From Enterobacter huaxiensis (GTDB lineage Bacteria > Pseudomonadota > Gammaproteobacteria > Enterobacterales > Enterobacteriaceae), in NCBI RefSeq assembly GCF_003594935.2, contig NZ_CP043342.1:4340001-4404000 (forward strand): a stretch of DNA of 64,000 nt. The letters run 5' to 3'. A program made the translations under genes and the position numbers. Under the pieces are notes generated by a model. It searched no databases, was not told the DNA's origin, and saw only the letters and a program-made list of their open reading frames with translations. Numbering within the stretch: position 1 is the first letter of the stretch; every line of letters starts with the position of its first letter. Of this stretch, positions 16,586-24,771 are shown in pieces.

Positions 16586-16861
16586 ATGAAACGAACCCTT
16601 GCTTTGACCTCTCTGCTGCTCTCAGCAGGCCTTGTGAGCACGACGGCGCAGTCAGCGGAATTCGCCAGCGCTGATTGTGTGACTGGCCTTAACGAAATTG
16701 GCCATATCTCCGTAAATAACATTACGGGGAGCCCGCAGGACGTTGAACGTGTCGTTGCTTTAAAGGCCGATGAGCAGGGAGCGTCCTGGTATCGCATCAT
16801 ACAGATGCAGGAAGATAGCTATGTCGATCGCTGGCGGGTACAGGCCATTCTTTATGCGTAA
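16586..16861 (+). CDS. yjfN: Secreted DUF1471 protein YjfN
   Basis: Periplasmic 91-residue YhcN-family protein. The signal peptide (MKRTLALTSLLLSAGLV, then STTAQSA before EFASADC) is followed by the conserved GHISVNNITGSPQDVERV and the C-terminal VQAILYA. In E. coli YjfN has been reported as a small activator of the periplasmic protease DegP, a role that uses its hydrophobic C-terminal end, and that end is the same here. The ATG at 16586 has GGAG upstream and gives the E. coli length. The order bsmA-yjfN is conserved, but a chemoreceptor gene is inserted between yjfN and aidB. Confidence 0.92.
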   Translation: MKRTLALTSLLLSAGLVSTTAQSAEFASADCVTGLNEIGHISVNNITGSPQDVERVVALKADEQGASWYRIIQMQEDSYVDRWRVQAILYA

Positions 16862-16873
16862 TCCCTCCCGATA

Positions 16874-16906
16874 AAAGCCACTTATTTTTAGTGGCTTTAC
16901 GTTTTT
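16874..16906 (+). terminator. Intrinsic terminator of yjfN
   Basis: AAAGCCACT (16874-16882) pairs with AGTGGCTTT (16890-16898), followed by ACGTTTTT. It is 13 bases past the stop codon. Confidence 0.85.
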
Positions 16907-16973
16907 GCAAATTCTTTATCTTTTAAGAAACCCATTAAAAACAACTGAATAACATTTTGTTACATTATTTGAA

Positions 16974-17000
16974 TAAATGTTAGCTCTTCTTTGCCGTTGA
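16974..17000 (+). promoter_or_regulatory. sigma28-like promoter of the second chemoreceptor
   Basis: TAAA (16974-16977), exactly 15 bases, then GCCGTTGA (16993-17000), six of eight matches to GCCGATAA. It lies 31 bases before the chemoreceptor ATG. The exact spacing and position support FliA control despite the weaker -10. Confidence 0.65.
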
Positions 17001-17031
17001 AGAGCCATCCCTTTTTAATAATGAGCAATTT

Positions 17032-18963
17032 ATGATCAGTTTTTTCCGCCGTGCAGGGCTTGGCACGAAGCTTTCGCTGCTAACCGGCGTGAGTGTCGCC
17101 ACGCTATTCCTGCTTTTCACTTTTCTGCTCAGCCATAAAGCCAGCCAGCAGCTTGAAGAACTTGCGGTAGAAGACCTGCATAACCAGTCCACCGGCATGG
17201 TCGACATGGTAGAGATGTTTAACACCAGCCTGAGTGAAGAGGTCGAAAGTTATACCCGACTGTTTACCACTTTCCTGCCTCAGCCGTTTACCGTCGATAA
17301 TAGCCAGACCCGCACCATTAGCGGGCTTACGGTGCCCCTGCTGAAGGGGGGAGAGTCTGAGCTTCATGAAAATACGACCTTTTCTGATGACTTCCTGAAC
17401 CGGACGGGCGCGATCTCCACCCTGTTTGTCCGCAGCGGAAACGACTTTGTCCGCGTAGCAACCTCCCTGCGCAAAGAGAACGGCGACCGCGCGATGGGTA
17501 CCGTTCTGGATACCACCAGCGCCGCCTTTGCGGCTGTGACCAAAGGTGAAGTGTACCGTGGCCTGGCGCTGCTGTTCGGCAAGCGCTACATCACCCAGTA
17601 TCAGCCGGTAAAAAACAGCGAAGGTCAGGTCATCGGGATCATCTTCGTCGGGGTGGATATCACTCACTCCTGGAACGTCATGCGCGAGAAAATCCTTAAC
17701 CGCCGCCTGGGCGAGAGCGGGCACTTCTTTGTCCTGGATCGCAGCAAGGGTAAAACGCGCGGACAGTACCTGTTCCATACCGGCGAAGAAGGACAGTTGC
17801 CGAAGTGGGATGCCGCAACGCAGCAGCAGCTTCTGAGCGATAAAGCCGGCACGCTGGAGCGCGTAAGCGATGATGGGCGGACGTTGAAAATGGCCTATAC
17901 GCCGCTTCCGGGGTGGAACTGGACCATCGTGGGTGAAGTGGATAAATCGGTGCTGCTCTCAAGCGTTAACACGATGCGCGACCGTTTCCTGCTGGCCGGC
18001 GTGGCGCTGTCCGCACTCTTTGCGGGCCTGTTTGTGATTATCATTCGCCGGATGCTCACCCGCCCGTTGCGGAACGTGATCGCGCTGGCCCGCCAGTATG
18101 CGGCAGGCGACCTGCGCTCCAGCCTGCCCGTCACCCGTCAGGATGAGGTCGGCCAGCTGATCGACGCCATCAACGGCATCGGCGGCGGGCTGCAAAAGAT
18201 TGTCCTCCAGGTGCGCGAGGCCGCAGGCGAGATCCACATGGGCACTAACGCCCTGGCTTCCGATGCCGGAGAAATCTCCGAGCAGATCAACAAGCAGGCC
18301 AGCAGCGTTGAAGAGACGTCCGCCAGCATGGAACAGCTGGCCGCTACCGTGCAGCAAAACGCGGCCAACATGGAGCAGACGCAGCAGCTGGTAGGCGAAA
18401 CGTCGCGCGCGGTGCATCAGGGCGGCGAGACGGTGACCAACGCTGTCACCACCATGGATGATATTCGCGACGCATCGAAACGTATCGAGGATATCACCCG
18501 CGTGATTGAGTCCATTGCCTTCCAGACCAATATTCTGGCGCTTAACGCGGCGGTCGAAGCGGCCCGCGCGGGCGAGCACGGCAAAGGCTTTGCCGTGGTG
18601 GCACAGGAAGTTCGCGCCCTGGCGGCGCGCAGCGCCAACGCGGTGAAGGAAATTGAGCAGCTGATTGGCGACACGCTCAACAAGGTGAGCGAAGGCCACG
18701 CGCTGTCAGAGCAGACGCGTCTGGCGATGGATTCAATCATTGTTCATATCGATAACATCAGCCAGCTGGTCACCGAGATCAACCACGCCTCCCGCGAGCA
18801 ATCCGCTGGGATCGGTCAGGTGAATCTCGCCATGACGCACATCGGCGAAGCGTCGCACATCAACGCCGACCGCGTTTCACGCAGCGAGCAGACCGCACAA
18901 ACGCTGCGCGAGAAAGGTTCACACCTCACCCATCTGGTAAGCCTGTTCCAGCTAAAAGGCTAG
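17032..18963 (+). CDS. Methyl-accepting chemotaxis protein with Cache-type sensor
   Basis: Inner-membrane chemoreceptor of 643 residues. A first membrane helix (about 13-34) leads to a large periplasmic domain of about 280 residues of the fused Cache3/Cache2 type, with runs such as GKRYITQYQPVKNSEGQVIGIIFVGVDI and PGWNWTIVGEVD. The second helix is at about 322-342, then HAMP, then the signalling hairpin with the invariant tip (RVIESIAFQTNILALNAAVE). The C-terminus lacks the NWETF-type CheR/CheB tether, so adaptation would rely on other receptors. The ligand is unknown; Cache3/Cache2 receptors often sense organic acids. It has no counterpart at this place in E. coli. Its TAG stop shares CTAG with the stop of convergent aidB. 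Confidence 0.92.
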   Translation: MISFFRRAGLGTKLSLLTGVSVATLFLLFTFLLSHKASQQLEELAVEDLHNQSTGMVDMVEMFNTSLSEEVESYTRLFTTFLPQPFTVDNSQTRTISGLTVPLLKGGESELHENTTFSDDFLNRTGAISTLFVRSGNDFVRVATSLRKENGDRAMGTVLDTTSAAFAAVTKGEVYRGLALLFGKRYITQYQPVKNSEGQVIGIIFVGVDITHSWNVMREKILNRRLGESGHFFVLDRSKGKTRGQYLFHTGEEGQLPKWDAATQQQLLSDKAGTLERVSDDGRTLKMAYTPLPGWNWTIVGEVDKSVLLSSVNTMRDRFLLAGVALSALFAGLFVIIIRRMLTRPLRNVIALARQYAAGDLRSSLPVTRQDEVGQLIDAINGIGGGLQKIVLQVREAAGEIHMGTNALASDAGEISEQINKQASSVEETSASMEQLAATVQQNAANMEQTQQLVGETSRAVHQGGETVTNAVTTMDDIRDASKRIEDITRVIESIAFQTNILALNAAVEAARAGEHGKGFAVVAQEVRALAARSANAVKEIEQLIGDTLNKVSEGHALSEQTRLAMDSIIVHIDNISQLVTEINHASREQSAGIGQVNLAMTHIGEASHINADRVSRSEQTAQTLREKGSHLTHLVSLFQLKG

Positions 18964-20582
18964 CCGACTCTGCCCGTGGCGCGCAGCAGCAGGTCGTTCT
19001 GCACCTGCGCGCTCATCAGCGTTCCGCCACGCCCGTCCAGCATCATTTGGCACCATGCCTGCGCTACGGGCGGCGATGCGTGCCGCAGCATCTGGCTGCC
19101 GGCCCCCAGTAAGAAGAGCTGCTGGGTTATCTCCCTTCCCTGTGCCTCCTGCGGTTTACGCAGTTTTTGCTGGAGCTGTCGCCAGCTGCGATCGAAGTGT
19201 CTGTCCTGCCCTTTTACCTGAGCAAAATCATCGGCAAGCAGGTCGAGCATACCGGGCTGCTTCGCCAGCACGCGCAGCACGTCCAGGCACATGATGTTGC
19301 CTGACCCCTCCCAGATACTGTTGACCGGCATCTCACGGTAAAGCCGCGGAAGCTCGCTCTCCTCGCAGTAGCCAATCCCGCCCAGCGCTTCCATCGCCTC
19401 TGCGACAAAGGGGATACCTGCTTTGCACACGCTAAATTTTGCCGCAGGGGTGAACAGCCGCGCCCATGCCGCCTCTTGCGGATCGGCGCGCTTGTCCCAC
19501 GCGCGGGCCAGGCGGAACAGCATCGCCGTTTGCCCTTCCAGCACCAGGGCCATTCGGCTTAAGACTTCGCGCATTAACGGCTGTTCGATAAGGTTTTTGC
19601 CAAACGTCTGTCGCTGATGCGCATGGTACAGCGCCACGGACAGCGCACGACGCATCAGCCCGTGGCTCCCCAGCGCGCAGTCAAAGCGCGTCAGGCCGCC
19701 CATTTTGAGGATCTGCCGCACCCCTTCGCCCTCTTCCCCCAGCAGCCAGCCGGAGGCATCGAGAAACTCCGCTTCGCTGCTGGCGTTGGAGCGGTTGCCC
19801 ATCTTGTCTTTCAGACGCTCCAGCCGCACGGCGTTGCGTTGCCCGTCGGGTAAAAATCGCGGGACAAAAAAGCAGGATAAACCGCCTTTTGCCTGTGCCA
19901 GCACCAGATGCGCATCGCTTTGGGGGACGGAGAAAAACCATTTATGCCCCACCAGCCGGTAGCTGCCGTCACTGCATTTTTCCGCTTTAGTAGTATTGCT
20001 GAGCACGTCCGAGCCGCCCTGCTTTTCCGTCATTCCCATGCCAATCAGCAGGCCGCGCTTTTGCGCGCCCGGTGCGAGATGAGGATCGTAGCGATCGCTC
20101 AACAACGGTGTAAGCCAGTCATGGAAAGCGTTGGGGAGCGCCTGCAGCAGCAGAGGCGTGGCGGCAAAGGTCATGGTGACGGGGCAAAGCGTGCCCGCTT
20201 CCACCTGCGCATGCAGCACAAAGCGAGCAGCCCTGGCGACAAACGCGCCTTTCCGCGCCTCCTCTTCCCAGGCCAGGTTATGAACGCGGTTGGCGCAAAG
20301 CCCCTGCATCAGCAGGTGCCACGCGGGGTGAAAACGAACGTCGTCCAGCCGTTCGCCCATGGCGTCGTAGCGCAACAATTCCGGCGGGTTCACGTTTGCC
20401 AGCCTGCCCAGCTCCAGCGATTCCGCCGTGCCCAGCTGCTGGCCAATGCTGGCAAGAAGTTCGATATCCCATCCGGCGCCTTCACGGCTTACGGCGTCAC
20501 GAAGCGCACAGTCCGAGAGGAAAAGGTTGCTGTTAGAAAGTGGAGCGGGTTGGTTGAAAACGGTATGCGTCTGCCAGTGCAT
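18960..20582 (-). CDS. aidB: Acyl-CoA dehydrogenase-like alkylation response protein AidB
   Basis: FAD-containing flavoprotein of the acyl-CoA dehydrogenase superfamily that is induced by alkylating agents in E. coli (Ada regulon), binds DNA through its C-terminal domain and is thought to shield promoters or deactivate alkylators. The 540 residues match E. coli length. Flavin and substrate segments are visible: MTEKQGGSDVLSNTT, GHKWFFSVPQSD, and the catalytic-base region MPVNSIWEGSGN. The ATG at 20582 (MHWQTH) follows AAGGAGGG; eight extra upstream codons are not needed. It keeps its place next to the yjfN group, but the neighbours on both sides differ from E. coli. Confidence 0.95.
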   Translation of the reverse strand: MHWQTHTVFNQPAPLSNSNLFLSDCALRDAVSREGAGWDIELLASIGQQLGTAESLELGRLANVNPPELLRYDAMGERLDDVRFHPAWHLLMQGLCANRVHNLAWEEEARKGAFVARAARFVLHAQVEAGTLCPVTMTFAATPLLLQALPNAFHDWLTPLLSDRYDPHLAPGAQKRGLLIGMGMTEKQGGSDVLSNTTKAEKCSDGSYRLVGHKWFFSVPQSDAHLVLAQAKGGLSCFFVPRFLPDGQRNAVRLERLKDKMGNRSNASSEAEFLDASGWLLGEEGEGVRQILKMGGLTRFDCALGSHGLMRRALSVALYHAHQRQTFGKNLIEQPLMREVLSRMALVLEGQTAMLFRLARAWDKRADPQEAAWARLFTPAAKFSVCKAGIPFVAEAMEALGGIGYCEESELPRLYREMPVNSIWEGSGNIMCLDVLRVLAKQPGMLDLLADDFAQVKGQDRHFDRSWRQLQQKLRKPQEAQGREITQQLFLLGAGSQMLRHASPPVAQAWCQMMLDGRGGTLMSAQVQNDLLLRATGRVG

Positions 20583-20777
20583 GCTGTGTCCCTCCTTCAG
20601 TGGCAATTGAAGGTAAGTATGGACAGACCGCGCGCCCGCCGCATGGGAGGGGGGTCACAACGTGGCGATCCCGCTGATATCGTTCGTGAAACAGCTCACA
20701 GAACATAAGAATAAAGTATTTTCAGGCTTCGATTTTGTTGAATAATTTATTCTTACCCCCTTTCAGTGAGGATTGTC

Positions 20778-22052
20778 ATGCAACAGGACGCGCACAAGCG
20801 TGCATTAATTGCAGGCTCCATTGGTAATTTCATCGAGTGGTACGAGTTCGCGGTTTACGGTTTTCTGGCAACCGTCATTGCGAAAAACTTCTTCCAGCTT
20901 GAAGGGGAAACGGGGCTCACCAGCCTGATCCTCACCTACGCCTCGTTTGCCATCGCCTTTTTCTTCCGCCCGCTGGGAGCCGTAGTCTTTGGCCACATTG
21001 GCGACAGGATTGGCCGTAAGCCCACGCTCATTATCGTACTGGTGCTGATGACGCTGGCGACCGCCGCCATCGGTCTTGTGCCGGTCTACGCCAGCATTGG
21101 CATTGCAGCCCCCCTGATCGTCACGCTGCTTCGCATCCTGCAGGGGCTATTTGCGGGTGGCGAATACGGCGGCGCAGTCTCGCTGATGACGGAGTTCGCC
21201 CCGCGCGGCAAGCGTGGGCTCTATGGCGCGTGGCAGTCTTTTACCGTGGCACTGGGGTTACTGGCGGGTGCAGGCATCGTGGCGCTGCTCTCCGCGATCC
21301 TCACGCCAGAAGCACTGCACGACTGGGGCTGGCGCATTCCCTTCTTCCTGGCGCTGCCCATGGGGGTGGTTGCCCTGTGGCTGCGGGTGAGCATGGAAGA
21401 GACGCCAAGCTTTGTGCAGCAGCAGGAGAAACCGGTCGCGGCACGGGCGGATACCGTCGCCACGTTCAAGGCTATCGTGATGGGGATAGGCCGCGTGATG
21501 GTCTGGTCTGCGGCGGGGTATACCTATCTGGTGATTATGCCGACCTATCTGCAGTCGGCGCTGCATACCGGGTTTAACCAGGCGCTGCTGATTGCAGTAA
21601 TTTCCAATATCGGGTTTGCGCTCACCATCATTCCGTCGGGGATCCTGAGCGACAGGATCGGGCGCCGCACGGTGATGATTATCGCCACCGCGCTATTGCT
21701 GATCCTTGCCCTGCCGCTGCTGAAAATTCTGCAGGCGGAGTCCAGCACGCTGGCGGTAAAAGCCGTTGTGGTATTGATTGCGGGTGGGCTGGTAGGGATG
21801 CTGGCCGGACCGGGTCCGGCAATGCTCTCGGAGATGTTCCCGACGCGCGTACGCTATACCGGGCTTGGGCTGGCGTATTCCCTGTCGAACGCGATTTTCT
21901 CGGGATGTGCGGGATTAATCATTACCGGGCTGATTAAGCAGACGGGCAACCTGGATATTCCGGCCTATTACGTGATGGCGACGGCGGTGGTAAGTATCTT
22001 TGCGCTGATGACGCTGAGAAAGGATGACCATTTGCGGTCGCTGGAGGAGTGA
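20778..22052 (+). CDS. MFS metabolite:H+ symporter (MHS family)
   Basis: Twelve-helix major facilitator of the metabolite:H+ symporter family, the group of ProP, KgtP and ShiA, so an importer of a compatible solute or organic acid is likely; the substrate cannot be fixed. The 424 residues show the family N-terminus AGSIGNFIEWYEFAVYGF, the loop 2-3 motif GHIGDRIGRKPTL, LLRILQGLFAGGEYGGA in helix 4 and SDRIGRRTVM in the second half. The ATG at 20778 has GAGGA six bases upstream; a GTG four codons earlier overlaps that site and is rejected. It replaces the yjfIJKLMC block of E. coli between aidB and rlmB. Confidence 0.9.
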   Translation: MQQDAHKRALIAGSIGNFIEWYEFAVYGFLATVIAKNFFQLEGETGLTSLILTYASFAIAFFFRPLGAVVFGHIGDRIGRKPTLIIVLVLMTLATAAIGLVPVYASIGIAAPLIVTLLRILQGLFAGGEYGGAVSLMTEFAPRGKRGLYGAWQSFTVALGLLAGAGIVALLSAILTPEALHDWGWRIPFFLALPMGVVALWLRVSMEETPSFVQQQEKPVAARADTVATFKAIVMGIGRVMVWSAAGYTYLVIMPTYLQSALHTGFNQALLIAVISNIGFALTIIPSGILSDRIGRRTVMIIATALLLILALPLLKILQAESSTLAVKAVVVLIAGGLVGMLAGPGPAMLSEMFPTRVRYTGLGLAYSLSNAIFSGCAGLIITGLIKQTGNLDIPAYYVMATAVVSIFALMTLRKDDHLRSLEE

Positions 22053-22082
22053 GGTTGTCACCGTCTGGTGCCCTCACCCCGG

Positions 22083-22103
22083 CCCTCTCCCACCGGGAGA
22101 GGG
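22083..22103. repeat. Palindrome between the symporter gene and rlmB
   Basis: CCCTCTCCC (22083-22091) pairs with GGGAGAGGG (22095-22103) around three bases. No T run follows, so it looks like an intergenic repeat or mRNA-end hairpin, similar in makeup to the stems after fklB and mscM. Confidence 0.6.
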
Positions 22104-22111
22104 AGAAAACA

Positions 22112-22137
22112 TAAAAGGCCGCCCTGCGGACGGCCTT
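22112..22137 (-). terminator. Intrinsic terminator of rlmB
   Basis: Minus strand AAGGCCG (22137-22131) pairs with CGGCCTT (22121-22115), followed by TTATG. It begins six bases after the rlmB stop. Confidence 0.7.
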
Positions 22138-22142
22138 GCTGT

Positions 22143-22877
22143 TTATTCTCCCCGCTGACGCACCGCTTCAAACAGGCAGATGCCCGTCGCAACGGAAACG
22201 TTCAGGGACGACACGCTGCCCGCCATCGGGATGCCGATCAGCTCATCGCAGTGCTCGCGGGTCAGGCGACGCATACCTTCGCCTTCCGCACCCATCACCA
22301 GCGCCAGGCGGCCGGTCATTTTGCTCTGATAAAGAGTATGGTCCGCTTCACCGGCGGTACCGACAATCCAGACGTTCTCTTCCTGCAGCAGGCGCATGGT
22401 GCGCGCCAGATTGGTCACGCGGATCAGCGGGACGTTTTCCGCCGCGCCGCAGGCCACTTTCTTCGCCGTTGCGTTCAGCTGAGCGGAGCGATCTTTCGGC
22501 ACAATCACCGCGTGCACGCCCGCCGCATCCGCGCTGCGCAGACACGCGCCGAGGTTATGCGGATCGGTAACCCCATCGAGGATCAGGAAGAACGGGTTTT
22601 CCAGCTCGGCAATCAGATCCGGCAGATCGTTCTCCTGATACTGACGGCCCGGCTTCACGCGCGCAATAATGCCCTGGTGAACCGCGCCTTCGCTTTTCTC
22701 ATCCAGGAACTGGCGGTTCGCCAGCTGGATCACCACGCCCTGCGCCTCCAGCGCGTGGATCAGCGGCATCAGACGCTTATCTTCACGCCCTTTCAGAATA
22801 AAGACTTCCTGAAAACGCTCCGGTGCGCGCTCGAGAAGGGCCTGCACCGCGTGGATGCCGTAAATCATTTCACTCAT
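22143..22877 (-). CDS. rlmB: 23S rRNA (guanosine-2'-O-)-methyltransferase RlmB
   Basis: SPOUT (TrmH-type) methyltransferase that makes Gm2251 in the 23S rRNA P loop, using S-adenosylmethionine. The 244 residues contain an N-terminal L30e-like substrate-binding domain and the knotted C-terminal domain with motifs NPFFLILDGVTDPHNLGACL, LALVMGAEGEGM and IPMAGSVSSLNVSVA. In E. coli it follows rnr directly. Here an 11-kb gene block separates the two, and a near-consensus -10 sequence just upstream of rlmB may serve as its own promoter. Confidence 0.97.
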   Translation of the reverse strand: MSEMIYGIHAVQALLERAPERFQEVFILKGREDKRLMPLIHALEAQGVVIQLANRQFLDEKSEGAVHQGIIARVKPGRQYQENDLPDLIAELENPFFLILDGVTDPHNLGACLRSADAAGVHAVIVPKDRSAQLNATAKKVACGAAENVPLIRVTNLARTMRLLQEENVWIVGTAGEADHTLYQSKMTGRLALVMGAEGEGMRRLTREHCDELIGIPMAGSVSSLNVSVATGICLFEAVRQRGE

Positions 22878-22944
22878 TGAACTTACTCGTTTTAGGCGGT
22901 GTGCGCCGGGTTAAATTGGGTCGTGACAGAGATCGCTTGCGCCT

Positions 22945-22972
22945 ATTATAACCGACCCGGCGTTCAAATCGA
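22945..22972 (-). promoter_or_regulatory. Possible rlmB promoter
   Basis: Perfect -10 hexamer TATAAT on the minus strand (22950-22945), followed by a GC-rich discriminator. The region 17 bases upstream is not close to TTGACA, so the -35 is poor. It would free rlmB from read-through of the upstream accessory block. Confidence 0.45.
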
Positions 22973-22984
22973 CCCTGACAGTTT

Positions 22985-23785
22985 TTACCCGTTGGCAACC
23001 ACGCGCGTTTCCGCCTCCTTTACGGGATGGGCGGGCAAAATGGCATCCAGCAGATAGCGCGTATACGCATGCTGAGGTGCATTAAAGAGTTGCGCCGTCT
23101 CGCCCTGTTCAACCAGCGATCCCCGGTACATCACCCCGACCCTGTCCGCTATATGCCTGACAACGTTGAGATCGTGGGAAATAAAGAGATAGGCCAGCCC
23201 ATGCTCCTTCTGTAGCCGCATAAGAAGATTCAGGATCTGCGACTGAATGGAGACATCAAGCGCTGAAACCGGCTCATCGCAAACAATCAGTTTCGGCTTG
23301 AGTATCAGCGCCCGGGCAATACCGATCCGTTGGCGCTGGCCGCCAGAAAACTCATGCGGATAACGGGCGGCATCCTGGGGGCGCAGGCCAACCTGCTCGA
23401 GTATATGAGCAACCTGCGCTTTTCGATTGCCTATGCCGTGAATCGTCAGCGGCTCTTCAAGGCTATAGCCCACGGTGCGTTTAGGGTCGAGCGACGAGAG
23501 GGGATCCTGAAAAATCATCTGCATGTCGCGGCGCACGCTGCGCCATCCTGCGCTATTCAGTCCTGTCAGCGAGCGGCCTTCAAACGCGACGTCGCCGGCA
23601 TTGGCCGAGGTTAGCCCCAGCACAAGACGGCCGATAGTGCTCTTACCGCTGCCAGACTCACCGACCAGCGCCCAGGTTTCACCCGCGTTCAGGGTAAAAC
23701 TGACGTTATCCACCGCATGCACCGATTGCCCACGGCGATGGAATATTTTCGACAAATTATTCACGCTTAATAGTGGTATCGTCAT
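22985..23785 (-). CDS. Dipeptide/oligopeptide-type ABC transporter ATPase (DppF-like)
   Basis: Cytosolic ATPase, the second of two in a peptide/nickel-type importer. The 266 residues show Walker A GESGSGKST (about 42-50), the Q-loop MIFQDPLSSLDP, signature FSGGQRQRIGIARAL, Walker B KLIVCDEPVSALD and the H-loop FISHDLNV. The ATG at 23785 overlaps the upstream ATPase stop by four bases (ATGA), which decides the start and points to coupled translation. Last gene of the eleven-gene accessory block. The substrate is unknown; the C-terminal part after the ABC core is short and lacks the Cys-rich motif of its partner. Confidence 0.92.
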   Translation of the reverse strand: MTIPLLSVNNLSKIFHRRGQSVHAVDNVSFTLNAGETWALVGESGSGKSTIGRLVLGLTSANAGDVAFEGRSLTGLNSAGWRSVRRDMQMIFQDPLSSLDPKRTVGYSLEEPLTIHGIGNRKAQVAHILEQVGLRPQDAARYPHEFSGGQRQRIGIARALILKPKLIVCDEPVSALDVSIQSQILNLLMRLQKEHGLAYLFISHDLNVVRHIADRVGVMYRGSLVEQGETAQLFNAPQHAYTRYLLDAILPAHPVKEAETRVVANG

Positions 23786-24771
23786 CCCGCCACTCCTGTC
23801 TCCTCGGCCCGCCAGCAGCGAACCTGCTGTGCCATGTATCCCACCGTCTGCAGCTCGGGGGCCTGCGCGCGGCAGCGGGGTTGCGCCAGCGGGCAGCGAT
23901 CGGCGTAGGTACATCCTGAAGGAAATGCATGCAACGACGGTACCTGACCGCTGATTTCGGCCAGCGGTGTTTTGGGAGGATGGTCCGCCGAAGGACGAGC
24001 ACCCAGCAGCGCGCGGGTATAAGGATGGCGCGGTTGTGCAAAGAGCGTATGAACATCAGTCTCTTCAACAACCTGTCCGGCATACAGTACGACTACGCGC
24101 TGGCAAAGCCGCGCCACGACGCTTAAATCGTGGGTGATGATGACAATCCCCATGCCCGTCTGCTGCTTAAGTTCGTCGAGTAAATCGAGGATCTGCGCCT
24201 GAATGGTGGCATCCAGCGCGGTAGTCGGTTCGTCAGCAATCAGCAGCGAAGGAGAGGTCGCAATCGCCATGGCGATCATTACGCGCTGGCGCATTCCGCC
24301 TGAAAGCTCATGCGGCCAGGCATTAGCGCAGCGGGCAGGATCGGCAATACCGACCTGGGTCAACAGGCCGATCGTTTTCTGCTGACGCAGAGAGCGGTTC
24401 AGAGATGTATGCAGCCGCAGGCTTTCATCAATTTGAGCACCGATGGTCATCACCGGATTAAGGCTGGCGAGCGGATCCTGGAAAATCATCGCCATCTCTC
24501 GCCCACTCCGTTGACGGCGTACTTTTGCCGACAGCGAGTGCTGCGCCGTTCCCCCCAGAATGACCTCTCCCTCAACCCGGCTGGTGCGGGATGAAAGCAG
24601 CCCCATTAACGCCTGAGCAGTCACGCTCTTGCCGCAGCCTGATTCCCCGATGATGCCGAGAGTTTCATGGGTATTTACGCGGAAAGAAACGCCGCGCACC
24701 GGAGAGACAACGCCCATTCTCGTCGCGAATGTGACCTCAAGGTTCTTCACCTCAAGTAAGGCTTCAGCCAT
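23782..24771 (-). CDS. Dipeptide/oligopeptide-type ABC transporter ATPase (DppD-like)
   Basis: First ATPase of the peptide-type importer, 329 residues from the ATG at 24771 (MAEALLEVKNLEV), which follows GGGAGG. Longer upstream reading adds residues that overlap the permease gene and look unrelated. Walker A is GESGCGKSV, the signature LSGGMRQRVMIAMAI, and Walker B LLIADEPTTALD. The C-terminal oligopeptide domain has the four-cysteine pattern C-T-Y-A-D-R-C-P-x5-C typical of OppD/DppD. It overlaps the permease gene by eight bases and the next ATPase by four. Acts with the two permeases and the family-5 binding protein encoded just upstream. Confidence 0.93.
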   Translation of the reverse strand: MAEALLEVKNLEVTFATRMGVVSPVRGVSFRVNTHETLGIIGESGCGKSVTAQALMGLLSSRTSRVEGEVILGGTAQHSLSAKVRRQRSGREMAMIFQDPLASLNPVMTIGAQIDESLRLHTSLNRSLRQQKTIGLLTQVGIADPARCANAWPHELSGGMRQRVMIAMAIATSPSLLIADEPTTALDATIQAQILDLLDELKQQTGMGIVIITHDLSVVARLCQRVVVLYAGQVVEETDVHTLFAQPRHPYTRALLGARPSADHPPKTPLAEISGQVPSLHAFPSGCTYADRCPLAQPRCRAQAPELQTVGYMAQQVRCWRAEETGVAG

